Shown one piece after another: positions 17,506 to 27,658 of a stretch of DNA of 48,369 bases. Source of the stretch: Desulfuromonadales bacterium. Its GTDB lineage: Bacteria; Desulfobacterota; Desulfuromonadia; Geobacterales; Pseudopelobacteraceae. The translations under genes and the position numbers were made by a program. Within the stretch, counting starts at the first letter, position 1, and every line of letters begins with the position of its first letter. The stretch lies in contig DUZS01000029.1 in assembly GCA_013349405.1 (NCBI GenBank), forward strand, positions 1 through 48,369, read 5' to 3'. The notes beneath the pieces are model-generated. The model made no database searches and was not told the DNA's origin. It was given only the letters and a program-made list of their open reading frames with translations.

Positions 17506-19131
17506 ATGAAAATAATTGTAACTGATGAAGTTTCAGCAGAAGGGCTGGCACTGTTAACCCAGGAACCCCGTATCCACCTGGATGTGAAACTCGGCTTGAA
17601 AAAAGAGGAACTGCTCGCCGTTATCGGCGATTACGACATTATCATCACCCGCAGCGGCACTACGGTTGACAAGGCTCTTCTCGATGCAGCCACCCGCCTG
17701 AAGATGGTTGCCCGGGCGGGAGTAGGCATTGATAATGTCGATGTTGACTATGCGAGTTCCAAAGGGGTGATTGTTGTCAATGCTCCATTCGGCAACACCA
17801 ACAGCGCCGCAGAACATACCATGGCACTGCTGCTTTCATTCTGCCGCAACGTTCCAATCGCTAACAACAGCCTTAAATCGGGTGAATGGAAACGCGCCCC
17901 CTTTACCGGACACGAACTGAAAAACAAAATTGCCGGCGTCATCGGTATCGGCAAGGTCGGCGGACGCGTTGCCACACGCCTGAAGGCGTTTGAGTGCGAG
18001 GTGCTCGCCTGTGACCCGTATATTTCCGTGAAACGGGCGCACGACCTCGGCGTCAAACTCGTATCCCATGACGAAATCTACAAAAATTGCGACATTATAA
18101 CCGTCCACACGCCGCTCAATGATGAAACCAGGGGGATGATCGGAGCGAGAGAGTTTGGCCTGATGAAAAGCGGCGTCATTGTTCTTAACGTTGCCCGAGG
18201 CGGCATTATTGAAGAGCAGGCGATGCTTGACAACCTGAACTCAGGCAAGGTTATCGGCGGGGCGTTTGATGTCTGGAGCGACGAACCCCCTGTTTCCGAA
18301 ATCCTGAAGCAGCTGATTGCGCATAAAAACATGGTGGTTACCCCGCATCTTGGTGCCAACACTTTTGAAGCGCAGGTAAATGTCGCCATTGACGTCTCAC
18401 AGGAGATCGTCAACTATCTGGACGACAAACCACTGGAAAATGCGGTAAATATTCCCCGCTTTGACATGGCTCTGATGGATCAGATGCGGCCGTTCCTCAA
18501 TCTTATGAGCGTCGTCTGCGATTTCGGCGTGCAACTGGTCGATACCAATCCTGAAAAAATAACCTTCGGCTTCAGCGGTGCCATCGCGCACTACGACTGT
18601 TCGCCGCTCGCCGTATGCGGGCTTTCCGGAATCCTTAACCATAAACTTGATCAGGATGTCAACATGGTCAACGCAAGCCTGATTGCAGAGCAGATGGGCA
18701 TTGTTGTCGAAGAGACGAAGTCCACCCTGTCCGATGGCTTTTCCAACGTGATCACCCTCATCATCGAAGGCAAGGGCAAGCGGAGGCTGGTCGCCGGCAC
18801 CCTCTTTGAGGGGCAGCCGCGTATCGTTCGCCTGCGCGACTATTCCATGGACTTCACCCCGGACGAGCATATGCTGATGCTCAACTATGAAGACCGCCCC
18901 GGCATGATCGGTAAAATAGGCACCATCATGGGTCAGCATGATATCAACATCGCCTCCATGAACCTCGGCCGCAGAGAGAAAAAAGGTGAGGCGATGGTTA
19001 TTCTGTCTCTTGATTCACCGGTACCGGCGCCGGTCGTCGATGAACTGCAGAGCGCCACAGAAGCGACCTTTATAAAGGCCCTCAAAATGAGATCCGGAGC
19101 CTGTTCCCGTAACTGCGGCTGCGGCGTATAG
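17506..19131 (+). CDS. serA: D-3-phosphoglycerate dehydrogenase
   Basis: 541 residues from ATG 17506 (CCCGGAGA ribosome site; a longer frame to 17425 lacks homology-like sequence). Rossmann motif GVIGIGKVGGRVA, substrate Arg in NVARGGIIEE and catalytic His in TPHLGANTFEAQ are present. The long type-1 form continues with an intervening domain and a C-terminal ACT domain (EDRPGMIGKIGTIMGQHDI). First step of serine synthesis. The very end is unusually Cys-rich (CSRNCGCGV). Nine bases before lgt. Confidence 0.96.
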   Translation: MKIIVTDEVSAEGLALLTQEPRIHLDVKLGLKKEELLAVIGDYDIIITRSGTTVDKALLDAATRLKMVARAGVGIDNVDVDYASSKGVIVVNAPFGNTNSAAEHTMALLLSFCRNVPIANNSLKSGEWKRAPFTGHELKNKIAGVIGIGKVGGRVATRLKAFECEVLACDPYISVKRAHDLGVKLVSHDEIYKNCDIITVHTPLNDETRGMIGAREFGLMKSGVIVLNVARGGIIEEQAMLDNLNSGKVIGGAFDVWSDEPPVSEILKQLIAHKNMVVTPHLGANTFEAQVNVAIDVSQEIVNYLDDKPLENAVNIPRFDMALMDQMRPFLNLMSVVCDFGVQLVDTNPEKITFGFSGAIAHYDCSPLAVCGLSGILNHKLDQDVNMVNASLIAEQMGIVVEETKSTLSDGFSNVITLIIEGKGKRRLVAGTLFEGQPRIVRLRDYSMDFTPDEHMLMLNYEDRPGMIGKIGTIMGQHDINIASMNLGRREKKGEAMVILSLDSPVPAPVVDELQSATEATFIKALKMRSGACSRNCGCGV

Positions 19132-19140
19132 ACTGCACCC

Positions 19141-19941
19141 ATGCAATTTCCCCACATAGACCCGATTTTCCTCAGCATCGGCCCGCTCCAGTTCCGCTGG
19201 TACGGGCTGATGTATGTCCTCTCTTTCATAGCCACCTATTTCATTATCCGTTCCGAGGTCGCGCGCAAGAAACTTGCCCTGACCAGCGACGATATCGCCG
19301 ACCTGGTATTTTATGGTGCCATGGGAGTGGTTCTGGGTGGCCGCACCGGCTATATTCTCTTCTACAACCTCGGCTATTATCTAGTTAATCCGCTTAAACT
19401 TTTAGCCGTCTGGGAAGGCGGCATGTCGTTCCACGGCGGATTTTTAGGGGTCGTACTGGCTTTCTGGCTCTATGCATCCCGAAAAAGAATACCTTTTTTT
19501 GCACTGATCGACATGGCTGCGCTCTGCGCACCGGTCGGACTCGGGCTGGGGCGGATCGGTAATTTCATCAACGGAGAGCTTTACGGCAGAGCGACCGACG
19601 CCGCCTGGGGAATTATTTTTCCCGGCAGTGACGGCATTCCTCGTCATCCCTCTCAGCTTTACGAAGCGTTTCTGGAAGGCCTTGTGCTGTTCTTTATTGT
19701 CCGCACCATGTCTCACCGTTATCCGGCAACCGGAATAGCCGGTTGGTCATTCGTGGCCGGATACGGACTCTTCCGCTTCCTCATCGAGTTTTTCCGTCAG
19801 CCGGATGCTCAGTTGGGCACCTTTTTCGGGCTGTTTTCCATGGGACAGTTACTCAGCCTGCCAATGTTCCTTCTCGGGAGTTTCTTTGTCTTCAGCCTTT
19901 CTCAGCGCCCTTCGGCAGAGACAATTCGAAATAAAAAGTGA
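19141..19941 (+). CDS. lgt: Prolipoprotein diacylglyceryl transferase
   Basis: 266 residues, polytopic inner-membrane enzyme. Family motifs: FRWYGLMYVLSF, SFHGGFLG (essential His), the Lgt signature GRIGNFINGELYGR and RHPSQLYEA. Transfers diacylglycerol to the lipobox Cys of prelipoproteins, which are numerous in this window. Starts nine bases after serA in an apparent operon. Confidence 0.97.
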   Translation: MQFPHIDPIFLSIGPLQFRWYGLMYVLSFIATYFIIRSEVARKKLALTSDDIADLVFYGAMGVVLGGRTGYILFYNLGYYLVNPLKLLAVWEGGMSFHGGFLGVVLAFWLYASRKRIPFFALIDMAALCAPVGLGLGRIGNFINGELYGRATDAAWGIIFPGSDGIPRHPSQLYEAFLEGLVLFFIVRTMSHRYPATGIAGWSFVAGYGLFRFLIEFFRQPDAQLGTFFGLFSMGQLLSLPMFLLGSFFVFSLSQRPSAETIRNKK

Positions 19942-20016
19942 CTCCCTGCAATTCAGGATTGAAAAAGTCTTTTTTTGGGCTATACTTGAAGAAAATAACC
20001 ATGGAGGTTTACTATC

Positions 20017-20538
20017 ATGATCAGTAAAAAGATGTCCGACTCTCTTAACACCCATATGAACCTTGAGCTCTTCTCCGCTCACCTGTATCTTGTCATGTCT
20101 TCCTGCTCCAGCGATTTGGGTCTGAAAGGTGCTGCTAACTGGTTTTTTGTTCAGTATCGTGAAGAGATGATTCACTTTATGAAGTTTTATACCTATCTGG
20201 CTGATCAGGGTGTTGTTATTGCGATGCCGGCCAGTAAGGCGGTACCGAACAAATACAAATCACTGCTCGACATGATGCAGAAAACCTATGCCCATGAGCA
20301 GCTGATCACCTCCTGCATTAACAACCTGAGCGAGCAGGCTGTCCAGGAAAAGGATCATGCGACCCAGATCTTCCTGCAGTGGTTTGTGACTGAGCAGATT
20401 GAAGAGGAAAATAACGACCGGGATTTCATTGCCAAACTCAAGCTGGTTGGCGATAACGGTCATGGTATTCTGATGATCGATGGAGAGATGGGACAACGGG
20501 TTTTTGTTGCCCCGGTTGGATCAGTTCTGGCGGTGTAA
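20017..20538 (+). CDS. ftn: Ferritin (FtnA-like)
   Basis: 173 residues. Four-helix ferritin with di-iron ligands in MNLELFSAHLYL, QYREEMIHFMKF and the second helix pair (AVQEKDH...EQIEEENNDRD). Non-haem, since no haem Met pattern was recognised. It stores iron as ferric mineral in 24-mers. GGAGG ribosome site. The final ~20 residues (MGQRVFVAPVGSVLAV) extend past the last helix. Confidence 0.93.
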   Translation: MISKKMSDSLNTHMNLELFSAHLYLVMSSCSSDLGLKGAANWFFVQYREEMIHFMKFYTYLADQGVVIAMPASKAVPNKYKSLLDMMQKTYAHEQLITSCINNLSEQAVQEKDHATQIFLQWFVTEQIEEENNDRDFIAKLKLVGDNGHGILMIDGEMGQRVFVAPVGSVLAV

Positions 20539-20541
20539 CCG

Positions 20542-20778
20542 ATGACAATAAAAATTCGTTTCTGCGAACATAATAAGGGTAAAGGAAGAGTGGTTCGGCG
20601 GCTTGAAGAAGAATTTCCCGATCTGAACATAAAAGTTAAGAGCTGCGTCAAGCAGTGCGGCTGCTGCCGGGAGCAACCGGTGGCAGTAGTAGACAAGAAA
20701 AAGGTTACCGGAAAAGATGGTGATGATTTGTACTCGAAGGTTTTAGAGATGATCCGGCAAAATTCACATCCTGCCTGA
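20542..20778 (+). CDS. DUF1450 family Cys-rich protein
   Basis: 78 residues starting three bases after ferritin. Cys motifs CEHNKG and CVKQCGCCREQPVAVVDKK resemble the DUF1450/YuzB thioredoxin-like group, possibly binding Fe-S. Adjacency to ferritin suggests a role in iron or redox handling, but function is unknown. Its last 15 bases overlap the end of the convergent ubiB gene. Confidence 0.7.
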   Translation: MTIKIRFCEHNKGKGRVVRRLEEEFPDLNIKVKSCVKQCGCCREQPVAVVDKKKVTGKDGDDLYSKVLEMIRQNSHPA

Positions 20779-22449
20779 TCGGATAATGGCGTAGACCAGC
20801 CAGAGTCCGACAAGCCCGGCAATTGTGTACCCCATAAACGCAAGCATGGGAAAACCCATTATTTTTGGGCCTTTATCGGTCTGCATGATGATAGAAGAAC
20901 CGATGATCATAGCCGCAAGAAACATGCTTGTTGAAAGTCGGTTGATGGAGCGGTCAAAGTCAGCAGTGAATTTATCAAGACCGCGATGTTCAAGGTCGAT
21001 CTTGAACTTGTTACGGTTGACGCGGTTTATGATCTCTTTCAGATCTCGCGGGATATTGCGGGCCAGGTTAATATACGAAACGAGAATTTGGTTCATGTCC
21101 CGCGAAACCCTCCGGGGGGAGAATTTCTGTCGTATTTCCTTTACCATGAACGGTCGCAGGTGATCAGCCATATCAAAAGAGGGGTCGAGAGCACGCCCCG
21201 TCCCTTCGATCAGAACCAGTGACTTGGCCAGCAGCATCAGATCAGGCTGAATTCTGATACTGTACATGGTAATGATTTCGATAAACTCCAACAGCATGCG
21301 ACCGACTTCAAGCTCTTTGAGCGGCATTTCGTAGTAACCGTCCATAAAGTTGGATAAATCCCGTTTAAGCGAGCGACTGTCAAGCGAATCAGATATATCT
21401 CCGGCAAAGAGGAGCAGGGAGATGACTTCATCCATATCACGCTTGACGATTGCGGCGAGTATATCCATCAGGAATGTTTTCAGCCCTTCATCCAGCCGCC
21501 CGACAATGCCGTAATCAAGCAGGCAGATTACGTTATCAGGCAGGATCAACACATTGCCCGGATGCAGGTCACCATGAAAAAAGCCGTGCGTCAGGACCAT
21601 TTCCAGGAAAGAGTCTGCACCGCGCCGGGCGATCAATTTCCCGTCAAGTCCCAGTTCAATAATTCTGTTGGTATCAGAGACTTTCACCCCGGCTATGAAC
21701 TCCATAGTCAGGATCGCTTTGGATGTTTGTCCCCAGTATACTTTGGGAAAGTACATCCAGGGTGTTTTTGCAAAATTGTCTCTGAATTTTTCTATAGTAT
21801 GTGCTTCACGGGAAAAATCCATCTCCCTGCGGATAGTCCGGGCAAATTCACGCACGACAGCAACCGGATCGTAAAGTTCACTGCCCGATATGTGCCGTTC
21901 TGCAAGCGAGGCCAGTGACATCAGAGCACTGATGTCTGCTTCCACAACAGCAACTACACCGGGGCGGCGCAGCTTGATAACAACATTTTCCCCCGTTATT
22001 AACCTGGCTCTATGAACCTGGGCAATAGAAGCGGCAGCCAGCGGTTCAGGATCTATCTCCGCAAAGAACTGCTCGACAGGCGCACCCAGTTCAGCCGCAA
22101 TAAGGGCGTGCGCCTCCTCAAAAGAAAAACTCGGCACACTGTCCTGCAGCTTTTCAAATTCCATAACAAAAGCATGCGGCACGATATCCGGTCTGGTCGA
22201 GAGCAGTTGCCCCAATTTGATAAAGGTCGGCCCAAGCTCCTCAAGAGCAAGTCGCATGCGCTCTGCTGCAGTAAGTCTCGCAATATCAGGCCGTTTGCGA
22301 TTGAACAGGTTCCGGCTGCGCGCCACAACATCGGCAAACCCAAGCATCTCAAGCGCCTGATCAAAACCGTACGTGCTGAGGACGCGCACAATGTTCAGAT
22401 AACGCCTGATACTGCGGATGTTACGGTTAATATTCAGAAACGGGAGCAT
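20764..22449 (-). CDS. ubiB: ABC1/AarF/UbiB family atypical kinase
   Basis: 561 residues. Signature KxGQ motif in PTFIKLGQLLSTRPD, the Ala-rich loop AAASIAQVH, IKLRRPG with the ATP lysine, HGDLHPGNVL catalytic loop and DYGIVG in place of DFG. Two C-terminal membrane spans (MFLAAMIIGSSIIM and YTIAGLVGLWLVYAI) anchor it. Family members support ubiquinone or menaquinone biosynthesis as ATPases. Last gene of the dxs-pyrF-rlmB-phasin operon, three bases after the phasin-like gene. Confidence 0.9.
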   Translation of the reverse strand: MLPFLNINRNIRSIRRYLNIVRVLSTYGFDQALEMLGFADVVARSRNLFNRKRPDIARLTAAERMRLALEELGPTFIKLGQLLSTRPDIVPHAFVMEFEKLQDSVPSFSFEEAHALIAAELGAPVEQFFAEIDPEPLAAASIAQVHRARLITGENVVIKLRRPGVVAVVEADISALMSLASLAERHISGSELYDPVAVVREFARTIRREMDFSREAHTIEKFRDNFAKTPWMYFPKVYWGQTSKAILTMEFIAGVKVSDTNRIIELGLDGKLIARRGADSFLEMVLTHGFFHGDLHPGNVLILPDNVICLLDYGIVGRLDEGLKTFLMDILAAIVKRDMDEVISLLLFAGDISDSLDSRSLKRDLSNFMDGYYEMPLKELEVGRMLLEFIEIITMYSIRIQPDLMLLAKSLVLIEGTGRALDPSFDMADHLRPFMVKEIRQKFSPRRVSRDMNQILVSYINLARNIPRDLKEIINRVNRNKFKIDLEHRGLDKFTADFDRSINRLSTSMFLAAMIIGSSIIMQTDKGPKIMGFPMLAFMGYTIAGLVGLWLVYAIIRSGRM

Positions 22450-22452
22450 GGA

Positions 22453-22749
22453 TTAGTTGCTGTTCCGCGATTCCAGTTCCTGAACCCGCTTGGCGAGCCG
22501 GTCAAATTCGTCACGAGAAACCAGTCCAAGGCGATCAACGACTTTCTGTACCTCATATTCAGCGATTGCCTGAATCTTTTCCCGGCTCTCTTTGGCCAGG
22601 CTCTGAATCTTGTCAACAAACTGCTTTCCTTCATCTTCACTTATTTTGAATCGATCCCTCATTTCTGCAACCAGTTCCTCGGTCTTCTTCTGGGTAATAG
22701 CCGCAACTCCGATTGCCGTCAATACAGCCTTTTCAAGTAACTCCAACAT
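22453..22749 (-). CDS. Phasin-superfamily small helical protein
   Basis: 98 residues: an N-terminal helix with LLEKAVLTAIGVAAITQKK, then a long charged amphipathic coiled-coil ending in EFDRLAKRVQELESRN. It resembles short PhaF/phasin-like regulators and, in outline, the coiled-coil accessory factor UbiK. Tight linkage to ubiB (3 bp) hints at a shared task at the membrane in quinone synthesis; this is inference. Confidence 0.65.
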   Translation of the reverse strand: MLELLEKAVLTAIGVAAITQKKTEELVAEMRDRFKISEDEGKQFVDKIQSLAKESREKIQAIAEYEVQKVVDRLGLVSRDEFDRLAKRVQELESRNSN

Positions 22750-22791
22750 GGTATACCTCCCTAACGTTTATAGTAACCGGATGGTTACCCA

Positions 22792-23529
22792 TTACTCCCG
22801 AACTTTTCTGGCAATTTCAAATAGCGCTATTCCTCCGGCAACTGAGGCATTCAACGAGTTCACCCCGCCATACTGCGGAATCGACATCACCACATCGCAC
22901 TGTTTCCTCACCAGCGGCCTGATACCCTCACCTTCTCCGCCAACAACCAGCACAACATTTCCTGAAAAACCGGTGCCATAGACTGACTGTCGGGCAGTGC
23001 CATCAAGACCGTACACCCAGTAGCCCAGTTTTTTCAGCGCATCAAGCGTGTGGGCAATATTTGTCACCAGAGCTACCGGAACAGTTTCTACGGCACCTGC
23101 AGAGGTTTTTTCAGCAGCTGCAGTAATTCCGCAGGCGCGGTCTTTCGGTATAACGACGCCATCGACACCGGCACAGGCGGCGGAACGGATCAGCGCACCA
23201 AGATTATGCGGGTCCTGGATAGCGTCGAGAACCAGAATAAAACCGGTTTTTCCGGATTCGCTGACAGAGGACAGCAGATCGTCAAAATCAGCATAACGGA
23301 AGGGCTCAACCTCCAGTGCGATACCCTGGTGATGGGACGAAGCACACATTTTAGTAAGATCAATCTTTTCCCGGCGGTGAACTGCAACGCCACGCTCTTC
23401 AGCCAACCTGATAATTTTCTCAACCCGATGATCGGTCGCGCTGATCTGAACATACAGGTTGAAAGCGCCGCGTGTCCCCTGAAGTGACTCTTTCACCGGA
23501 TTAACTCCAAAGATCAGTTCCCCCTTCAT
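22792..23529 (-). CDS. rlmB: 23S rRNA (guanosine(2251)-2'-O)-methyltransferase RlmB
   Basis: 245 residues. N-terminal substrate-binding domain (FGVNPVKESL) followed by the SPOUT domain with LDAIQDPHNLGALIRSA, VVGGEGEGIRPLVR and NSLNASVAGGIALFEI. Methylates G2251 in the peptidyl-transferase P loop. The start overlaps the pyrF stop by 4 bp. Confidence 0.93.
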   Translation of the reverse strand: MKGELIFGVNPVKESLQGTRGAFNLYVQISATDHRVEKIIRLAEERGVAVHRREKIDLTKMCASSHHQGIALEVEPFRYADFDDLLSSVSESGKTGFILVLDAIQDPHNLGALIRSAACAGVDGVVIPKDRACGITAAAEKTSAGAVETVPVALVTNIAHTLDALKKLGYWVYGLDGTARQSVYGTGFSGNVVLVVGGEGEGIRPLVRKQCDVVMSIPQYGGVNSLNASVAGGIALFEIARKVRE

Positions 23530-24251
23530 ATCGCACCATCCGCTATTTCAGTTGCGATACATTCTGCTGCCTCTGCTGGATTTGCCGCTTTGGCGATTGG
23601 TCGTCCGATCACCAGATAGTCTGCGCCGCAGGATACCGCTACAGCTGGGGTCATAATTCTTTTCTGATCATCAGCTGCGGCAAAAGTGGGCCGCACTCCC
23701 GGGGTAACGATAAGAAATGTGGGACCGCACGCTTCTCTGATCAGACCGATCTCAAGCGGAGAGGCAACCACACCATCCATACCGGACGCCTTGGCAAGCC
23801 GGGCAAGACGTACCACCATATCCTGAACTGAATGTTCAATCCCCACCTGTCGCAATGTTTCAACTGTGGACGATGTCAAAATGGTCACCGCCAGGAGTCG
23901 GGGACGCTCCGTGTCATTAAACTCCTTGTGCACGGCAGTTACGGCGGTTTCCATCATTTCAGCACCACCAAGCGCATGCAGATTGGCAAGTTGCACCCCA
24001 AGACGAGCAGCTTCGAGCATCGCATTTGCCACGGTGTTCGGAATATCATGATATTTAAGATCAAGAAAAACCCGACCGCCATGGCGCTGGACAGCCTTGA
24101 CCGCTGCCGGACCACAGGAGGTGAACAGCTCCTTGCCAACTTTGAACATGCCGACTTTATCAGCCAGCATTTCACTCCACCGGTCAATATCATCCAGACC
24201 GTTAACATCCAGGGCAAATATAATTTTCTTCCGCGCTTCCTCTAACGTCAT
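23526..24251 (-). CDS. pyrF: Orotidine 5'-phosphate decarboxylase
   Basis: 241 residues. Catalytic DLKYHDIPNTVANA motif (Asp-Lys-Asp), N-terminal FALDVNGLDD, and TPGVRP phosphate loop. Last step of UMP synthesis. Seven bases after dxs and overlapping rlmB, inside one operon. Confidence 0.96.
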   Translation of the reverse strand: MTLEEARKKIIFALDVNGLDDIDRWSEMLADKVGMFKVGKELFTSCGPAAVKAVQRHGGRVFLDLKYHDIPNTVANAMLEAARLGVQLANLHALGGAEMMETAVTAVHKEFNDTERPRLLAVTILTSSTVETLRQVGIEHSVQDMVVRLARLAKASGMDGVVASPLEIGLIREACGPTFLIVTPGVRPTFAAADDQKRIMTPAVAVSCGADYLVIGRPIAKAANPAEAAECIATEIADGAI

Positions 24252-24258
24252 GGCATCC

Positions 24259-26124
24259 TCATTTCATGAATTCTATTGCAGCTGCAATAATTCCTTCCGC
24301 ATCAATCCCGACATCCTTGCGCAACTGAGCCTGACTCCCCTGCTCAACATACTGATCGGGCAGCCCAAGACGGCGTACTTTTACATTGTGCAGCTCATTA
24401 TCATGGAACAGCTCCAGAACGGCACTGCCAAAGCCACCCTGCAAGGCATTTTCCTCCACTGTCATGATCATGCCGCTCTGTCGGGCAACACCCAAGAGCA
24501 GTTCTTTGTCAAGTGGTTTGACAAAGCGGGCGTTGACCACTCCGGTTGAAATGCCGTTTATTCCGAGTGCTTCTGCCGCCTGAAGCGCCGGATAAACTGT
24601 TGCCCCAACCGCTATGATGGTCAGATCGCTACCGATAATCAACTGTTCACCCTTCCCGATTTCAAGACATTTCAGGTCACAGTCCAGCGCTACGCCATAA
24701 CCGGCACCACGCGGATAGCGAAGTGCACACGGAACACCGGAATAAATGGCGGTCTTGAGCATATGGCGCAATTCATTCTCATCCTTCGGAGCCATAATTA
24801 GTAGCCCCGGCAGGTGCCGTAAGTAGGATAGATCAAATGCGCCATGATGAGTCGGACCGTCATCACCCACCAATCCGGCGCGATCCATGACGATGGTTAC
24901 CGGCAGATTCTGCAGGCAGATATCGTGAAAAACCTGATCGTAGGCTCGCTGCACAAAGGTTGAATAAATAGCAACCACCGGCTTGAATCCTTCTACTGCG
25001 AGGCCGGCCGCAAAAGTCATGGCGTGCTGCTCGGCAATGCCGACATCAAAAAAACGCTCCGGGAAACGTTGACTGAACGGGTTAAGTCCGGTTCCATCCG
25101 GCATGGCGGCAGTTATGGCAATGATTTTAGAATCTTCAGATGCCATCTGGACCAGGGTCTCTCCAAAAACATCAGTATAGGATTTGATGTCAGGCTTGGG
25201 CGCCCCCTTACCGGTAGCCACATCAAAAACCCCCACTCCATGATATTTGGCAGGAGTCTCTTCAGCAGGCTGATACCCTTTTCCCTTGGTCGTCATGACA
25301 TGGACAAGCAAAGGACCGTCGAGCTCATTGATGTTTTTGAATACATCAACGAGCTGCTGCAGATTATGGCCATCCAAAGGGCCGATATAATCAAAACCGA
25401 GTGCCTCAAAGAGAGCACCGGGCGTGAGAAACCCCTTCAATGAATTTTCCGCACGCCGGGCAAAATGAAGAATATCAGTACCGAACGCCGGAATATGCTT
25501 AAGCAGCGCCTGCATCTCCTTTTTTAAATCACGATAATACCGCCCCGTCATTTTACGTGAAATAAACGCAGAAAAAGCACCAACATTTTTTGAAATCGAC
25601 ATTTCGTTATCGTTCAGTATGACAATCAGGTTCTTTTTGAGATGCCCCGCCTGATTCAGCGCCTCAAAAGCCATACCGCCGGTCAGGGAACCATCACCGA
25701 TTACCGCAATGGAATGGTTTCTCCTGCCCTCAATTCCTGCCGCAGCAGCCATGCCGAGTCCGGCTGAAATTGATGTTGAGGCATGGCCGACCCCGAACGC
25801 ATCATGCTCTGACTCACAGCGTTTTGGAAAACCAGAAATCCCCTTGTACTGACGCTGGGTATGGAAACGGTCGCGTCGCCCGGTGAGGATTTTGTGTGTA
25901 TAGGCCTGATGCCCAACATCCCATATTATGTTATCATTAGGAGAATCGAAACAGTAGTGCAGAGCGATGGAGAGTTCAACTGTGCCAAGATTTGAACCGA
26001 GATGACCTCCAGTGGTGGAAACAGTCTCCAACAGGAAAGTGCGAATCTCTGCAGCAAGTACCGGCAGTTGTTCCGGTTTCAGCTTTTTCAGATCAGTCGG
26101 TGAATATATATTTTCAAGCAGCAT
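24259..26124 (-). CDS. dxs: 1-deoxy-D-xylulose-5-phosphate synthase
   Basis: 621 residues from ATG 26124 ([15 protein letters not shown]), with GGAG seven bases upstream; the longer frame to 26160 is not family-like. Motifs: [34 protein letters not shown] (thiamine diphosphate/Mg), DGHN, and [14 protein letters not shown] with the catalytic Glu. First step of the MEP isoprenoid pathway, also feeding thiamine and pyridoxal. Leads the operon ending in ubiB, linking isoprenoid supply with quinone assembly. Confidence 0.97.
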   Translation of the reverse strand: MLLENIYSPTDLKKLKPEQLPVLAAEIRTFLLETVSTTGGHLGSNLGTVELSIALHYCFDSPNDNIIWDVGHQAYTHKILTGRRDRFHTQRQYKGISGFPKRCESEHDAFGVGHASTSISAGLGMAAAAGIEGRRNHSIAVIGDGSLTGGMAFEALNQAGHLKKNLIVILNDNEMSISKNVGAFSAFISRKMTGRYYRDLKKEMQALLKHIPAFGTDILHFARRAENSLKGFLTPGALFEALGFDYIGPLDGHNLQQLVDVFKNINELDGPLLVHVMTTKGKGYQPAEETPAKYHGVGVFDVATGKGAPKPDIKSYTDVFGETLVQMASEDSKIIAITAAMPDGTGLNPFSQRFPERFFDVGIAEQHAMTFAAGLAVEGFKPVVAIYSTFVQRAYDQVFHDICLQNLPVTIVMDRAGLVGDDGPTHHGAFDLSYLRHLPGLLIMAPKDENELRHMLKTAIYSGVPCALRYPRGAGYGVALDCDLKCLEIGKGEQLIIGSDLTIIAVGATVYPALQAAEALGINGISTGVVNARFVKPLDKELLLGVARQSGMIMTVEENALQGGFGSAVLELFHDNELHNVKVRRLGLPDQYVEQGSQAQLRKDVGIDAEGIIAAAIEFMK

Positions 26125-26264
26125 TATCGAACTCCGTTGGAAACCGACCATAAAAGTCAACTTGTAAAGAATTGAAATACTAACATATTACACAATGCCC
26201 TGTATATTTTTTTCCATTTTTTCGGTAGCTGCACGTGACAATCCTGTTGTATGTGTAAAGCTGC

Positions 26265-26293
26265 TTGACAACCAACGGTTACACACGCATAAA
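26265..26293 (+). promoter_or_regulatory. Candidate promoter of the TPR protein gene
   Basis: Perfect TTGACA (26265-26270), 17 bp spacer, CATAAA (26288-26293), 65 bp before the ATG. Confidence 0.45.
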
Positions 26294-26358
26294 ATGTGAC
26301 AACCGAGTAAGCTGGTTTGAAAATAGCTCACCTATTACATAACTGAACAGGATGCCGT

Positions 26359-27270
26359 ATGCCACGATTTTTTTGTCAATTTTGCGTGCTGATAACTCTT
26401 TTGTGTGGATACCTGCAGAGTGCCCACGCCGTTCAGTGGCTCGCTTTAAATGGAACGGTTCGATATAAGGTCGCATATGATGAGCATTCCATTCGCCTGA
26501 CTCCCTTGGGGCGTCTTGAACTATGGCTCCGGTTTATACCCCGTGGAGAAACGGAGCGTACGTTAGCAGCTGCGGAATACAAGGACAAACGCTATCGATC
26601 GCATCTGGAATTCTATGAAATCGACTGCAGTGAGCAGGCCGCAATGCTCAATTTGATTGATATTTTAGGCACGTCACGAACTCGCTTGAAACGACTCCAG
26701 GTAGGGTCACCATTGGAACAAATCCTCCCTGGATCACTTCTTGATAATGCTGCCCAGCGCATCTGTCCGGTTCTGGACGAAGATGCTGAAAGTGCAGGAG
26801 AATCTGAGCCAGATTCAGTCACCGCAGACGTCCTGCCTCCTAGCAGCGAACAACTGCAGCAGATTGAACATTTAAAAAAAATAACTGAAACAAAAGAAGC
26901 AACGCTTGCAACATGGAAAGAGCTTGGAAACATCTATTTTGATACAAATCAACCTGAACTGGCGATTAAAGCCTATGACCGGGCACTTGCGTTGCAACCT
27001 GATGACACCGACATACTCAATGATCAGGGTGCCATGTATCGCCAAACCGGAGATTTTAACAAAGCGCTGGCAAACTTTGAGCGGGCAAGCAGAGCTGACC
27101 CGAATAATCTCGAAAGCCTTTATAACAGTGGCTACGTTTACGCCTTCGACCTGAATAACATTCCTAAAGCACTGGTGATATGGAGACGCTATCTTGTTCT
27201 CGAGTCAAAAAGTGAAACTGCTCGACAGGTAAAGTCGTTTATAGATCTGTATGGGAAGCAGTTGGAGTAA
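26359..27270 (+). CDS. Exported TPR protein with adhesin-E-like N-terminal domain
   Basis: 303 residues with signal peptide (LITLLCGYLQSAHA). Residues ~25-110 form a compact domain: VQWLALNGTVRYKVAYDEHSI, LELWLRFIPRGETE, FYEIDC. Its layout resembles the surface-adhesin E/DUF4124-like class of small periplasmic domains with a Cys pair. After an acidic linker, three TPR units run from ~180 to 285 (LGNIYFDTNQPELAIKAYDRAL and so on). Likely a periplasmic protein-interaction factor. It ends ~77 bp before tRNA-Arg. Function not known. Confidence 0.65.
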   Translation: MPRFFCQFCVLITLLCGYLQSAHAVQWLALNGTVRYKVAYDEHSIRLTPLGRLELWLRFIPRGETERTLAAAEYKDKRYRSHLEFYEIDCSEQAAMLNLIDILGTSRTRLKRLQVGSPLEQILPGSLLDNAAQRICPVLDEDAESAGESEPDSVTADVLPPSSEQLQQIEHLKKITETKEATLATWKELGNIYFDTNQPELAIKAYDRALALQPDDTDILNDQGAMYRQTGDFNKALANFERASRADPNNLESLYNSGYVYAFDLNNIPKALVIWRRYLVLESKSETARQVKSFIDLYGKQLE

Positions 27271-27347
27271 TTTTGATAATTTTGATTCAGTTTTCGGCTG
27301 GTGTATGGTATTAGTGTTCTCCCTATGTTCAACGGTTATTTGTTTAT

Positions 27348-27424
27348 GCGCCCGTAGCTCAGCTGGATAGAGTACCAGGCTTCGAACCTGGGTGTCGGCC
27401 GTTCGAATCGGTCCGGGCGTACCA
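27348..27424 (+). tRNA. tRNA-Arg (anticodon TCG)
   Basis: 77-nt cloverleaf: acceptor GCGCCCG/CGGGCGT, D arm AGCTGGATAG, anticodon stem CCAGG/CCTGG with loop CTTCGAA, T arm loop TTCGAAT, and encoded CCA. Discriminator A. Confidence 0.93.
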
Positions 27425-27578
27425 AAGAGACGAGATCTGATAGCTCCTGGATGAGTTGTCAGTTTTCGTTTTAATTTACTATAACAAGCCTCAAACAGAA
27501 CAAGCCACAAACTTTGAAAAGGAAGGCAACTAACTATACATGTTTCGCGTCATTTTTGAAGCACTTCATCTTTTATAC

Positions 27579-27655
27579 GCGCTCGTAGCTCAGCTGGATA
27601 GAGCAACGGCCTTCTAAGCCGTAGGTCACAGGTTCGAATCCTGTCGGGCGTACCA
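27579..27655 (+). tRNA. tRNA-Arg (anticodon TCT)
   Basis: 77-nt cloverleaf: acceptor GCGCTCG/CGGGCGT, D loop AGCTGGATAG, anticodon stem ACGGC/GCCGT with loop CTTCTAA, T stem ACAGG/CCTGT, encoded CCA. Followed at once by a terminator and by element remnants, so its 3' end is a likely integration site. Confidence 0.95.
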
Positions 27656-27658
27656 ATA

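Noticed and set aside
22012..22740. Long plus-strand ORF (242 codons)
   Set aside because: Antisense to ubiB and the phasin-like gene, which show clear motifs; no ribosome site or family.
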